From Deltaproteobacteria bacterium (GTDB taxonomy: Bacteria; Myxococcota_A; UBA9160; UBA4427), in contig JADJOR010000001.1 in the NCBI GenBank assembly GCA_016713665.1, forward strand, positions 248,001 through 312,000: 64,000 bases of DNA, written 5' to 3'. Positions 1 through 8,142 of the stretch are shown piece after piece (position 1 is the first letter of the stretch; every line of letters starts with the position of its first letter). The notes beneath the pieces are model-generated. The model worked only from the letters and a program-made list of their open reading frames with translations, was not told where the DNA came from and made no database searches. The translations under genes were made by a program, and so were the position numbers.

Positions 1-31
1 GTCGGTCGGAAGAGTCGATGGGCGAGGCGCC

Positions 32-2512
32 GTGAAGACGAGCCGCTTCCGGGGGATGGGGCGCGGGGTGCGGGTCGCGCTCGGGTTGGCGATCGCCCTT
101 GCGTGCGGCTGCGGCTCGGACGACGTCGAGCGCGAGCCCGCGCCGGCCACGGGGCCGACTTCGTCGGTCGCCGCCTCGGACGCGGTGTCGAAGACCTCCG
201 CGTCGGCCGCGTCGGCGGCAGAAGACGTGCGCTCGACGGGGGGTGAGCCCGCAGGCTTCGTCGGCAGCGCGACCTGTACCGCCTGCCACGCGGAGCAAGC
301 CCAGAGCTGGTCCGGCTCACAGCACCGCCTCGCGATGGACTTCGCCACCGCCGACAGCGTGAAGGCCCCCTTCGCGGGCGAGAGCCTCCACAACGCGAGC
401 GGGACCCTGCGCTTCGAGCGCCAGGGTCGGGCCTTCCTCGTCCGCCGGGACGCCGCGGCGCGCGGTCCGACGGGGCCGGGACCGGGAGCGGCGGCGGGGG
501 ACGAGCGGAGCGATCTGCGCGTCAGCGGGACCTTCGGCGTCGAGCCGCTCCAGCAATACCTGCTCGACGCCGTCGGGGGCCGGATCCAGGTCCTGCCCTG
601 GGCATGGGATACGCGGCCGGCGTCCGAAGGGGGACAGCGCTGGCTCGATCTCTATCCCGATGCCGCCGATCCCGAGGACCCGCTCCATTTCTCACGGCCG
701 GCCCAGAACTGGAATCACGTCTGCGCCGATTGTCACGTCACGGGCTATCGCAAGCGGTACGACGAGGGACGGAAACAGTTCGAGTCGCGCTGGGAGGAGC
801 TCGGCGTCGGCTGCGAGGGCTGCCACGGGCCGGGGCGCGAGCACGTACGCTGGGCCGCTTCGCGGGAGAGTGTCGCGGCGGGTGCCGAGGCCGAAGCCGA
901 CGCCGAGGATGATGCCCATGCCGATGCGAATGGGGACGCCGGCGCGGGCGCCGACCGGGGCCTCGTCGCGCGGCTCGACGAGCGCCGCGGCGTCGTCTGG
1001 GCGATCGATCCCGCGACCGGGAATGCGGTGCGATCGCGGCCGCGGACGTCGGGCCGCGAGCTCGACGTGTGTGCCCAGTGTCATGCGCGGAGAGGCGCGA
1101 TCACGGAGCGCTACGTCGCCGGCGAGCCCTTCCTCGACCATTACCGCCCGACGCTCCTCGACCGCGGGCTCTACCATGCCGACGGCCAGCAGCGCGACGA
1201 GGTCTACACCTACGGCTCCTTCCTCCAGAGCCGGATGCACGCGAAGGGCGTGACCTGCAGCGATTGCCACGATCCGCACTCGGGCGGGCTGCGCGCCGAG
1301 GGCAATGCGCTCTGTGGGAATTGCCATGCCCCCGAGCGCTATGCGACGCCCGCCCATCATCACCACCGGGCGGACTCGAGCGGCAGCCGCTGCGTCGCGT
1401 GCCACATGCCGACCACGACCTACATGGAGGTCGATCCCCGCCACGATCACAGCCTGCGCGTCCCGCGCCCCGACCAGGCGAAGGCCCTCGGCGTGCCCGA
1501 TGCCTGCGGTGGTTGTCATGCGGGGAAGGAGGCCGTCTTCTCCGATGCGGCCGTGCGGCGCTGGCTCGGTCGGCCGGCGAAGGGCTTCGAGCGCCACGCG
1601 GAGGCGATCGACGCCGCCGAATCCGACGCGATCGGCGCAGGAGCGAAGCTGCGGGCGGTCGCGGCGGACGCGTCCCAGCCGGTGATCGTGCGGGCGACGG
1701 CGCTCGCGCGGCTCGACCCGGCGCGGGGTGGCGCGAACGCGGAGGTGCTGGTCGGGGCGACGCGCGATCCCGATCCGCTCGTCCGCCTGGGCGCGCTCGA
1801 GGGCCTGGCGAACGCGGGCGCCGAGGTGCGCCTGCGCGCGGCGGCGGCGCTGCTCGACGATCCGCGGCGGGCGGTGCGCTTCGAGGCGGTGCGCGTCCTG
1901 GCGCCGGTCACGGGCTCGCTCTCGCAGCCTTCGCAGGCGGCCTTCGCGCGGGCGTCGGCGGAGTACGTCGCCTCGCTGCGACGGGATGCCGATCGGCCGG
2001 AGGCGCGGACCCAGCTCGGCGTCTTCCTCGCCGAAGGCGGCGACGCGGACGGGGCGCGCCGCGAGCTCGAAGCGGCCCTCGCCCTCGAGCCCGCCTTCGA
2101 GGCGGCCCACGTCAACCTCGCCGATCTCGAGCGGGCGCTGGGCCGTGACGAGTCCGCGCTCGCGGTCCTCGATGCGGGACTCGCGCGTCTGCCCGGGAGC
2201 GCGGCGCTGCATCATGCCCGGGGGCTCGCACGGATCCGCCTCGGCCGACCGGGCGAGGCACTCGCCGACCTCGCGAAAGCGGTCTCGCTCGCACCGGACT
2301 CGACCCGCTTCGCCTACGTCCAGGCGGTCGCCCTCGAGTCGACCGGCGCTCGGGATCGGGCGATCGCGCTGCTCGAGGGCGTCGCGACGGCGCATCCCGG
2401 GGACGCCGCGGTGCGCGAGGCGCTCGTCGGTTATCTCGAGGCCGAGGGCCGCCTCGAGGCGGCCAAGGTGCACCGCGCCGCGTTGGCCCTGATCGCCGAG
2501 TCGGATCCCTGA
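32..2512 (+). CDS. Exported octahaem c-type cytochrome with HEAT-like and TPR repeats
   Basis: This 826-residue protein should carry electrons in the periplasm or on the outer surface. The GTG start gives a basic N-terminus, a hydrophobic stretch and a Cys near residue 25-27 (ALACGCG), which looks like a lipoprotein signal. Eight CxxCH haem-binding motifs are visible: CTACH near 82, CADCH ~231, CEGCH ~260, CAQCH ~346, CSDCH ~409, CGNCH ~428, CVACH ~454 and CGGCH ~491. An Ala/Asp/Glu-rich low-complexity insert lies between the third and fourth. After the haem part come HEAT-like alanine-rich repeats (about 520-640) and TPR units (about 645-820). The layout resembles multihaem TPR cytochromes related to cytochrome c554 and nitrite-reductase partners. 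The redox partner is unknown. The next gene starts 117 bp downstream. Confidence 0.88.
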   Translation: MKTSRFRGMGRGVRVALGLAIALACGCGSDDVEREPAPATGPTSSVAASDAVSKTSASAASAAEDVRSTGGEPAGFVGSATCTACHAEQAQSWSGSQHRLAMDFATADSVKAPFAGESLHNASGTLRFERQGRAFLVRRDAAARGPTGPGPGAAAGDERSDLRVSGTFGVEPLQQYLLDAVGGRIQVLPWAWDTRPASEGGQRWLDLYPDAADPEDPLHFSRPAQNWNHVCADCHVTGYRKRYDEGRKQFESRWEELGVGCEGCHGPGREHVRWAASRESVAAGAEAEADAEDDAHADANGDAGAGADRGLVARLDERRGVVWAIDPATGNAVRSRPRTSGRELDVCAQCHARRGAITERYVAGEPFLDHYRPTLLDRGLYHADGQQRDEVYTYGSFLQSRMHAKGVTCSDCHDPHSGGLRAEGNALCGNCHAPERYATPAHHHHRADSSGSRCVACHMPTTTYMEVDPRHDHSLRVPRPDQAKALGVPDACGGCHAGKEAVFSDAAVRRWLGRPAKGFERHAEAIDAAESDAIGAGAKLRAVAADASQPVIVRATALARLDPARGGANAEVLVGATRDPDPLVRLGALEGLANAGAEVRLRAAAALLDDPRRAVRFEAVRVLAPVTGSLSQPSQAAFARASAEYVASLRRDADRPEARTQLGVFLAEGGDADGARRELEAALALEPAFEAAHVNLADLERALGRDESALAVLDAGLARLPGSAALHHARGLARIRLGRPGEALADLAKAVSLAPDSTRFAYVQAVALESTGARDRAIALLEGVATAHPGDAAVREALVGYLEAEGRLEAAKVHRAALALIAESDP

Positions 2513-2629
2513 GTGGCGCGTTCCGGGCGGGCACGAAAGCCGTGAAACACGGGCGGCAGGGGTCTGGGGCCTCGGGTACGCTCGCGCGGGCGAATCGATC
2601 GAATGCGTCGATCGGAAAGGAGGAGCGGG

Positions 2630-3013
2630 ATGGAGACACGACCCTATTTCCTGGTGGGCGATCTCGTCGCCAACGTCGTCGCGGGAGCCGCCATCGGCGC
2701 GATCACGGCGGCGATCTTCGGCCCGGGCTGGAACATGTGGATCGCGATGTTCGTCGCGATGTTCCTCGCCATGCCGATCTCGATGTTCATCGCGTTTCCC
2801 TTCGGCGCGCTCTTCGGGGCGATGGAGGTGATGGTGCCGGTCATGACGACGGGCATGGTCGTCTCGATGTGGGTCTCGATGGAGGGGGCGATGGTCCGGA
2901 TCCCGGTCGCCGAGGGGGCTCGCATGGGCGTCTACGGAGGGATCGGAACGCTGATCGCGTGTTATGTGGCGAACGAGCTCATCCGCAGGAGGACCTCGCA
3001 TTGGATCTCGTGA
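2630..3013 (+). CDS. Small four-helix membrane protein, methionine-rich
   Basis: This is a predicted inner-membrane protein of 127 residues with no function I recognise. I chose the ATG at 2630 because AAAGGAGGA lies 6 nt upstream. An upstream in-frame ATG at 2603 has no such site. Four hydrophobic segments (about 10-30, 35-55, 60-85 and 95-115) cover nearly the whole chain. Helices 2 and 3 hold an unusual number of Met residues. It has no obvious metal motif or enzyme signature. Its 3' end overlaps the following methyltransferase start by 13 nt, so the two are probably co-translated and may work on the same membrane lipid or substrate. That link is inference. Confidence 0.75.
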   Translation: METRPYFLVGDLVANVVAGAAIGAITAAIFGPGWNMWIAMFVAMFLAMPISMFIAFPFGALFGAMEVMVPVMTTGMVVSMWVSMEGAMVRIPVAEGARMGVYGGIGTLIACYVANELIRRRTSHWIS

Positions 3014-3606
3014 CGAAGGCGAAATGGGACAAGGCGGCGCGCAACTTCGACGTCATGGCGGGCTTCGGCCCGGAGAAGCGCTGGGCGCCTGTCAAGACGA
3101 AGCTCTTCTCGAAGATGGGCACGGGGCGGATCCTCTTCCTCGCCGTCGGGACGGGTCTCGACGTTCCCTTCTTTCCGCCCGGACGCAACATCGTCGGCAT
3201 CGACATCAGCGACAAGATGCTCGAGAAGGCGCGGGTCCGGACCGATGCCTACGACGGCAAGATCGAGCTGCAGGCGGTGGACGTCCACGACATGCCCTTC
3301 CCGGAAGGCTCCTTCGATCAGGTCTTCACGTCCTGCACGTTCTGCTCGGTCCCGCGGCCCGTCGAGGGCCTCAAGGCCCTGCGCCGGGTCCTCGTCCCGG
3401 GCGGCGAGCTCCACATGTTCGAGCATACGGGGAGTCGCTATTTCCCCTTCAACTCGATGCTCAACCAGATGACCTGGCTCTCGAAGCGCTTCGGCCCGGA
3501 CATGAATCGCGACACGGTCACGAACGCGAAGATCGCGGGCTTCACCGTCCGCGAGGTGACCCACGTCTATCTCGACGTCGTGAAGACCATCTCGGCGACG
3601 GCCTGA
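3001..3606 (+). CDS. Class I SAM-dependent methyltransferase (UbiE/PmtA-like)
   Basis: This is a 201-residue methyltransferase that should transfer a methyl group from S-adenosylmethionine. The Rossmann glycine motif is VGTGLDVPFF near residue 47. It is followed by the acidic GIDIS (strand 2), DVHDMPF (motif II region), and the LRRVLVPGGELHMFEH segment typical of UbiE-like and phospholipid N-methyltransferases. The TTG start at 3001 is preferred because AGGAGG lies 8 nt upstream. It overlaps the end of the small membrane protein. The acceptor cannot be read from the sequence. Phosphatidylethanolamine or a quinone intermediate are possible. The membrane-protein neighbour fits a lipid substrate. 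Confidence 0.85.
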   Translation: MDLVTKAKWDKAARNFDVMAGFGPEKRWAPVKTKLFSKMGTGRILFLAVGTGLDVPFFPPGRNIVGIDISDKMLEKARVRTDAYDGKIELQAVDVHDMPFPEGSFDQVFTSCTFCSVPRPVEGLKALRRVLVPGGELHMFEHTGSRYFPFNSMLNQMTWLSKRFGPDMNRDTVTNAKIAGFTVREVTHVYLDVVKTISATA

Positions 3607-3630
3607 GCGGGCATCGAAGGAGTCGGCGCG

Positions 3631-4572
3631 ATGGAGATCGGGGCCTGGGTCGGAAATAATGGGCCGGCGACCGCGGCCCACATGCTCTCGGTCGCACAGA
3701 CGGCCGACCGCACGGGCCTCGCGTCGGTCTGGGCCGCGGACCACGTGCTCTGGCCCGTCGAATACGAATCGAAATATCCCTACGGCGGCGACAAGTACCC
3801 GGCGGACTTCAATCAGCCCGTCTGCGAATGCGTGACGACCATGACCTGGCTCTCGGCGCACACGCAGCGCGTGAAGGTCGGCAGCCTCGTCATCGTCGTC
3901 GCCCAGCGCAATCCCTGGCTGCTGGGCCGCCAGCTCGCGACCGTCGACGTCCTGAACGGCGGCCGCACGATCCTCGGCGCCGGGACCGGCTGGCTGCGCG
4001 AGGAGTTCGAGGCGCTGGGCATGCCCTTCGAGAAGCGCATGGCGCGGACCGAGGAGGCGATTGCGCTGATGCGGACGCTCTGGACCGAGCATCCGGTTCG
4101 ATTCCGCGGACATTATTTCCAGGCCGATCCGGTCGGCGTGCTCCCGCATCCGCCCCACGGCCCGATTCCGGTCTGGCTCGGCGGCAACTCGGCGGGGGCC
4201 GTCGCGCGGGTCGGTCGGCTCGGCGAGGGCTGGATTCCGTACGGGCTCACGCCGACGGATCTCGCGCACGGCTGGGACGGCGTGCGCCGCGCCGCGGAGG
4301 ACGCCGGGCGCGATCCGACCTCGATCACCTGCTCGCTCTGGGCCCCGATCACCGTCACGCGCCCCGGCGCGCCGCTTCCGCCGGAGGGGCTGCCGCTCCA
4401 GGGGCCGCCGGGGCTCCTCGTCGAGCGCCTCGCCGAGTACTCGAAGGCGGGCCTCCAGCATTTCGTGATGTTCAACTTCTGCGCCCCGGAAGCGACGGCC
4501 GAGCAGGTCGAGCAGATCGCGACCGAGGTCCTGCCCCACGTGAAGGGGCTCGTCGGCCGCGGGGCCGCCTGA
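3631..4572 (+). CDS. LLM-class F420/flavin-dependent oxidoreductase (TIGR03619-like)
   Basis: This is a 313-residue luciferase-like TIM-barrel oxidoreductase. Family members use F420H2 or reduced flavin for hydride transfer or oxygenation. Recognisable features are the N-terminal barrel strand, WAADHVLWP near residue 37, the VKVGSLVIVVAQRNP strand, GRTILGAGTGWLREEFEALG at about 112-131 (the classic LLM phosphate/cofactor loop), and PIPVWLGGNS. Length is normal for the TIGR03619 group. It lies 24 bp after the methyltransferase and 13 bp before the enoyl-CoA hydratase, so these genes probably form one operon. The substrate is unknown. Two more LLM enzymes occur further along. Confidence 0.88.
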   Translation: MEIGAWVGNNGPATAAHMLSVAQTADRTGLASVWAADHVLWPVEYESKYPYGGDKYPADFNQPVCECVTTMTWLSAHTQRVKVGSLVIVVAQRNPWLLGRQLATVDVLNGGRTILGAGTGWLREEFEALGMPFEKRMARTEEAIALMRTLWTEHPVRFRGHYFQADPVGVLPHPPHGPIPVWLGGNSAGAVARVGRLGEGWIPYGLTPTDLAHGWDGVRRAAEDAGRDPTSITCSLWAPITVTRPGAPLPPEGLPLQGPPGLLVERLAEYSKAGLQHFVMFNFCAPEATAEQVEQIATEVLPHVKGLVGRGAA

Positions 4573-7204
4573 ACGGGAGACGGATTTGGGCGACGTGGTG
4601 CTTCGCGAGCGGATCGGGGCCGTCGAACGGCTCTGGCTGAACCGGCCCGAGGTCGAGAACGCGCTCAACGATGCGATCTACGCGGCGCTGACGAAGGCCT
4701 TCCGGGAGGTCTCGCAGGATCCGTCGGTCGGCGCGGTGATCGTCACGGGCGTCGGCAACGCTTTCTCGCGCAGCGCCGACGGCGAGGAGATCGGGGCGAA
4801 GTACTTCACGAGCCGCGAGGCCTATCGCGGGTTCCTCTACCGCGTGCGCGACTTCCATACGGAGATCGCTTCGGTCCCGAAGCCGGTGATCGCGGCGGTC
4901 AACGGTGTCGCGTCGATGGGCGGGATCGAGCTCGCGCTCGCCTGCGACTTCATCGTCGCCTCGAGCGCGGCGAAGCTCGGCGATTGCCATCCGGGCGGCG
5001 TCGGCGGCGGCGGCGCATCGCAGACGCTGCGGGAGCTCGTCGGCGCCCGCATGACGCGCTGGCTCCTGTATACGGGCGAGCTCCTCGACGCGGAGCGCGC
5101 GCTCGCGGTCGGGCTCGTGCAGCAGGTCTTTCCCGCGGTGGGCTTCCAGGATTCGGTGCTCGGGCTCGCGAATCAGATCGTGGCGCGGCGATTCGGCGAC
5201 TCGCTCGCGCGGGTGAAGGCCCTGACCGTCCAGCGCGACCCGACGCCCGCCGATCGCGAGCTCGAGATCGGCCACTCGATCGAGCACTACTTCGATCCGC
5301 GCATCCAGACCGGGCTCGACGATCAGCTCGAGCAGGATCGGGAGAAGACGGGCTGAGCGGGGGCGAGAAAGGCCGCGGGTCGGAGGACGAGCACGATCGG
5401 ACGACGCCTCGCGTGGAGCGCGCGCGGCCGACGACTCCGTCGGATCCGGCAGAGCGCTCGCGCCGATGGCAGCCGTCTCACGCACGAGCGCCTTCAACCG
5501 CTGCCCATTGAGCGGCTTGTGGACGAGCGGGAGCCCCTCCGCGTGGACGCGGGCGAGATCGGCGGCGCCGATGTCCCCGGTCAGGATCACCGCCGGAATC
5601 GCCGAGCCGAGCGCCTGCCGGACCCGCGCGATCGCTTCGAGCCCCGTCTCGTGATCGCGTAGGCGGTAGTCGCTGAGGATGAGATCCGGGTCGCGCAGAT
5701 GACGCCCGAGCGCTTCGACCGCCTCGGCGCCGCTCGCCGCCGCGACGACCCGGGCCGACCAGGATTCGAGGGCGATCGTCATTGCCTCGCGGATGGCCTG
5801 CTCGTCGTCGATGACGAGCACGAAGAGGCCGTGCAGATCGCTCGCCGGGTCGGAGCGCGGCTCGGAGCGCTCGGCGGTCGGGCCGGCCGATACGGCGGGG
5901 AGCGCGAGGGTGAAGGTCGTGCCCCGGCCGATGCGGGAGCGCAACGCGAGCGGGTGGCCGAGCAGGCTCGCGGTGCGCCGCACGATCGAGAGGCCGAGGC
6001 CGAGTCCCTTCGCGCGATCGCGCTCCGGGTTCTCGAGCTGGAAGAACTCCTCGAAGACGCGCTCCTGGAATGCCGGGGCGATGCCGGGACCAGTATCGAG
6101 GACGCAGAGCTCGACGCGCTCGCCGCGCTTCCGACAGGCGACGAGGACACCGCCGGACGTGGTGTACTTGAGCGCGTTCGCGATCAGGTTGCCGACGAGG
6201 CGCTCGAGCAGCACGGGATCGGACTCGACCCAGGCTTTGCTCGGGCGAAAGCGAAGAGCGAGGCCCCGGGCCGCCGCGTGGGGCGCGAATCGGGTCGACA
6301 GGGTCTCGAAGAGCCGGGCGATCGGGAACGCGCAGGGGGCCGGGCGGACCATCCCGGCATCGAGGCGCGAGATGTCGAGCAGGCTGTTGAACAGATTCTC
6401 CATGGCGTTCACGGCGCCGTGGATGCTGTCGGCCATCTGGCGACTGTTCGCGTCCTGCTGACGATCTCGCAGGCCATCGACCAGCAGGCCGATCGTGTGG
6501 AGGGGCTGGCGCAGGTCATGGCTCGCCGCCGCGAGGAAGCGGGTCTTCGCCGCGTTCGCGGCCTCGGCGCCCTCCTTCTCCTGCTCGACGCGGGCGAGCA
6601 GCGCCTGGTTCTCCCGCCGCAGCAGGAAATCTCGGCGGCTGAATCGCTCGAGCAGGTAGCTCGTCAGCATCCCGACGAGCATCGTGCCGACGAGGAAGAA
6701 CGCGCTGCTCAGCAGCGCGTCCGGCGAGAAGCCGACCCAATGCCGCGCCACGGCGAAGTAGGTCAGCACGCTCAGCACGCTCCAGGCCGTCGCATAGACG
6801 AAGCGCAGCCGCAGGGCCGCGAAGCTGAAGACGAGCGACATCTGGACCCCGGGATGGAAATGCGTCTCCGCGAGCTCGGCCGGGACCGCGGGCATCATGA
6901 ACGCGAGACCCACGATGCCGGCGAAGACAGAGATGCCCGTCGTCAGCTGCCAGTGGCGCCGGGTGGGCGCGAAATAGGTCGCAGCGATCGCGCTGGCGAG
7001 GGTCGGGACGACGAGGCCGAAGCGGATCCCCCAGAGCGGGCCGACGAAGTCCTGGAAGAGCACCCAGTCCCAGATCGCGAAGGCGCTGTAGAGCGCGATG
7101 CCCAGGGCGAGCAGAACCCGCACGAAGGTCATCGAGTCCCGCGTGTAGCCCTCCCAGAATTCGCGTTCGAGCTCGGGCGGAAACGCGAGGGTCAGCGGAT
7201 GCAT
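4472..7204 (-). CDS. Hybrid sensor histidine kinase/response regulator with unusually long open tail
   Basis: This is an inner-membrane sensor kinase, and its first ~590 residues match its paralogue at 8143-9927. The start at 7204 is chosen because MHPLTLAF aligns with the paralogue's MNPFTLSF start and GAGAG lies upstream. The frame stays open to an ATG at 7291. Order: about six membrane segments (~25-190), HisKA with the phospho-acceptor in SHDLRQP (~228), HATPase with NALKYT, DTGPGIAP and GLGLGLSIVRRT, then a receiver domain (VIDDEQAI; Asp in LILSDYR near 510). The conserved part ends around 5430. The frame then runs ~310 codons antisense to the enoyl-CoA hydratase before the first stop. 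That tail looks like ordinary GC-rich antisense, so the true 3' end is uncertain. It is divergent from the response regulator gene. Confidence 0.72.
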   Translation of the reverse strand: MHPLTLAFPPELEREFWEGYTRDSMTFVRVLLALGIALYSAFAIWDWVLFQDFVGPLWGIRFGLVVPTLASAIAATYFAPTRRHWQLTTGISVFAGIVGLAFMMPAVPAELAETHFHPGVQMSLVFSFAALRLRFVYATAWSVLSVLTYFAVARHWVGFSPDALLSSAFFLVGTMLVGMLTSYLLERFSRRDFLLRRENQALLARVEQEKEGAEAANAAKTRFLAAASHDLRQPLHTIGLLVDGLRDRQQDANSRQMADSIHGAVNAMENLFNSLLDISRLDAGMVRPAPCAFPIARLFETLSTRFAPHAAARGLALRFRPSKAWVESDPVLLERLVGNLIANALKYTTSGGVLVACRKRGERVELCVLDTGPGIAPAFQERVFEEFFQLENPERDRAKGLGLGLSIVRRTASLLGHPLALRSRIGRGTTFTLALPAVSAGPTAERSEPRSDPASDLHGLFVLVIDDEQAIREAMTIALESWSARVVAAASGAEAVEALGRHLRDPDLILSDYRLRDHETGLEAIARVRQALGSAIPAVILTGDIGAADLARVHAEGLPLVHKPLNGQRLKALVRETAAIGASALPDPTESSAARAPREASSDRARPPTRGLSRPRSARLLPILLELIVEPGLDARIEVVLDRVADLELAIGGRRVALDGQGLHPRERVAESPRHDLIREPEHRILEAHRGKDLLHEPDRERALRVEELARIQEPARHAGADELPQRLRCAAAADAARMAIAELRRARGDDEVAGERELDPAHRRDTVDRRDHRLRDRSDLRMEVAHAVEEPAIGLAAREVLRPDLLAVGAARESVADARDDHRADRRILRDLPEGLRQRRVDRIVERVLDLGPVQPEPFDGPDPLAKHHVAQIRLPFRRPRGRRAPSRGAGPRSRSARPARPSLPGRRS
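4586..5356 (+). CDS. Enoyl-CoA hydratase/isomerase (crotonase) family protein
   Basis: This is a 256-residue crotonase-fold protein expected to hydrate or isomerise a CoA thioester. The TTG start has GGGAGA just upstream. Family landmarks are NRPEVENALNDA near residue 18, the first oxyanion-hole region (FSRSADGEEIG, about 55) and the second (GVASMGGIELALACDF, about 105). The first loop is unusual because the canonical SAGAD-type turn is replaced by SRSADG, so activity should not be assumed. The whole gene lies opposite the unexpectedly long open tail of the downstream hybrid kinase reading frame on the minus strand. This gene has clear homology-type motifs while the antisense tail has none. 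Confidence 0.84.
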   Translation: MGDVVLRERIGAVERLWLNRPEVENALNDAIYAALTKAFREVSQDPSVGAVIVTGVGNAFSRSADGEEIGAKYFTSREAYRGFLYRVRDFHTEIASVPKPVIAAVNGVASMGGIELALACDFIVASSAAKLGDCHPGGVGGGGASQTLRELVGARMTRWLLYTGELLDAERALAVGLVQQVFPAVGFQDSVLGLANQIVARRFGDSLARVKALTVQRDPTPADRELEIGHSIEHYFDPRIQTGLDDQLEQDREKTG

Positions 7205-7378
7205 GGCGCGTCTCTCATCGGGGTCGGCCACGGGATCCGATCCGGCCGCATCATCGAAGTCAAACGGATTTTCGGATGAGAAATGATCCATCGCGGACGC
7301 TCTGGACGATTCCTCTTCCGCCACGAGGAGGCAAGAGATGCAGTCGTTGCGACGATACCCGGGGCGGGCAACGGGGAC

Positions 7379-7408
7379 TTGACCGGTCCTCCCCGGGCGT
7401 CGAATGAT
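7379..7408 (+). promoter_or_regulatory. Possible sigma-70 type promoter for the LuxR-type response regulator
   Basis: TTGACC (7379-7384) is followed after 18 nt by AATGAT (7403-7408). Transcription would start about 35-40 nt before the ATG at 7452. The site lies in the divergent region between the kinase and the regulator. The -10 match is only moderate. Confidence 0.35.
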
Positions 7409-7451
7409 AGGATGCGCGCTGGAACCGGGTTCGCGGAGAGGTGGCTTCGGC

Positions 7452-8111
7452 ATGCGTTCGCTCAGGGTCCTGCTGGTCGACGACCACGCGCTCTTCCGGG
7501 AAGGTGTGGCCCTCCTGCTGCGCCGGATCGAGCCGGCGGTCGAGATCCTCGAGGCGGGGAGCCTGGCGGAGTCGCGGGCCGTGCTCGACGGCGGCGAGGA
7601 GCCCGATCTCGTGCTGCTCGATCTCGGATTGCCGGACGCGACGGGACTCGAGGCGATCGGCGCGCTGCGGGCCCGGCGTCCAGGGATTCCGCTCGTCGTC
7701 CTCTCCGGCAACGACGAACGCGCGGCGGTCCTCGAGGCGATCGAGCAAGGGGCGATGGGCTACGTCACCAAGGGCTCCGACTCGGCCGTCATGCTCGACG
7801 CTCTGAAGACCGTCCTGCAAGGGGGCGTTGCCCTGCCGCCGAGCGCCTTCCTGCGCGAGACCGCCGCTTCGACCGGCGCCGAGGCGACGAGCGCGCTCGG
7901 TCTGACCGATCGCCAGGGCGAGGTCCTCCAGCTCATCCTCCAGGGCATGGCCGCCAAGCAGATCGCGACGACGCTCGACATCTCGCCGAGCACCGTGAAG
8001 GCGCATACGTCCGCCGTGCTGCGCGCGCTCAACGTGACGACCCGGACCGAGGCGGTCGTCGAGGCGGGGCGACGCGGCATCCAGATCGGCGGAGCGGGCC
8101 GACGGGGCTAG
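7452..8111 (+). CDS. NarL/FixJ-family response regulator (REC + LuxR HTH)
   Basis: This is a 219-residue transcriptional response regulator. The receiver domain has VDDH at residues 9-12, the likely phospho-acceptor Asp57 in LVLLDLGLPD, the conserved Ser/Thr in VVLSGN and Lys in YVTKG. The C-terminal LuxR helix-turn-helix covers about 155-215 (LTDRQGEVLQLILQGM, then STVKAHTSAVL). The ATG at 7452 is chosen because GAGAGG precedes it and the receiver fold starts at once. An upstream in-frame start at 7404 would only add a non-conserved leader. The gene sits between two minus-strand hybrid kinases and is the likely output protein for one or both, which would need phosphotransfer from their receivers or direct phosphorylation. 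Confidence 0.9.
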   Translation: MRSLRVLLVDDHALFREGVALLLRRIEPAVEILEAGSLAESRAVLDGGEEPDLVLLDLGLPDATGLEAIGALRARRPGIPLVVLSGNDERAAVLEAIEQGAMGYVTKGSDSAVMLDALKTVLQGGVALPPSAFLRETAASTGAEATSALGLTDRQGEVLQLILQGMAAKQIATTLDISPSTVKAHTSAVLRALNVTTRTEAVVEAGRRGIQIGGAGRRG

Positions 8112-8142
8112 GGGCCTGCCACGCGAAGGCGTCCACGAGGCG

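Noticed and set aside
692..3001. Minus-strand open frame of 769 codons
   Set aside because: It is antisense to the octahaem cytochrome and the small membrane protein. It has no motifs and is Arg/Asp-rich as antisense frames are.
4472..5430. Extra C-terminal domain of the first hybrid kinase
   Set aside because: The tail is Arg-rich antisense of the hydratase and has no fold-like pattern.
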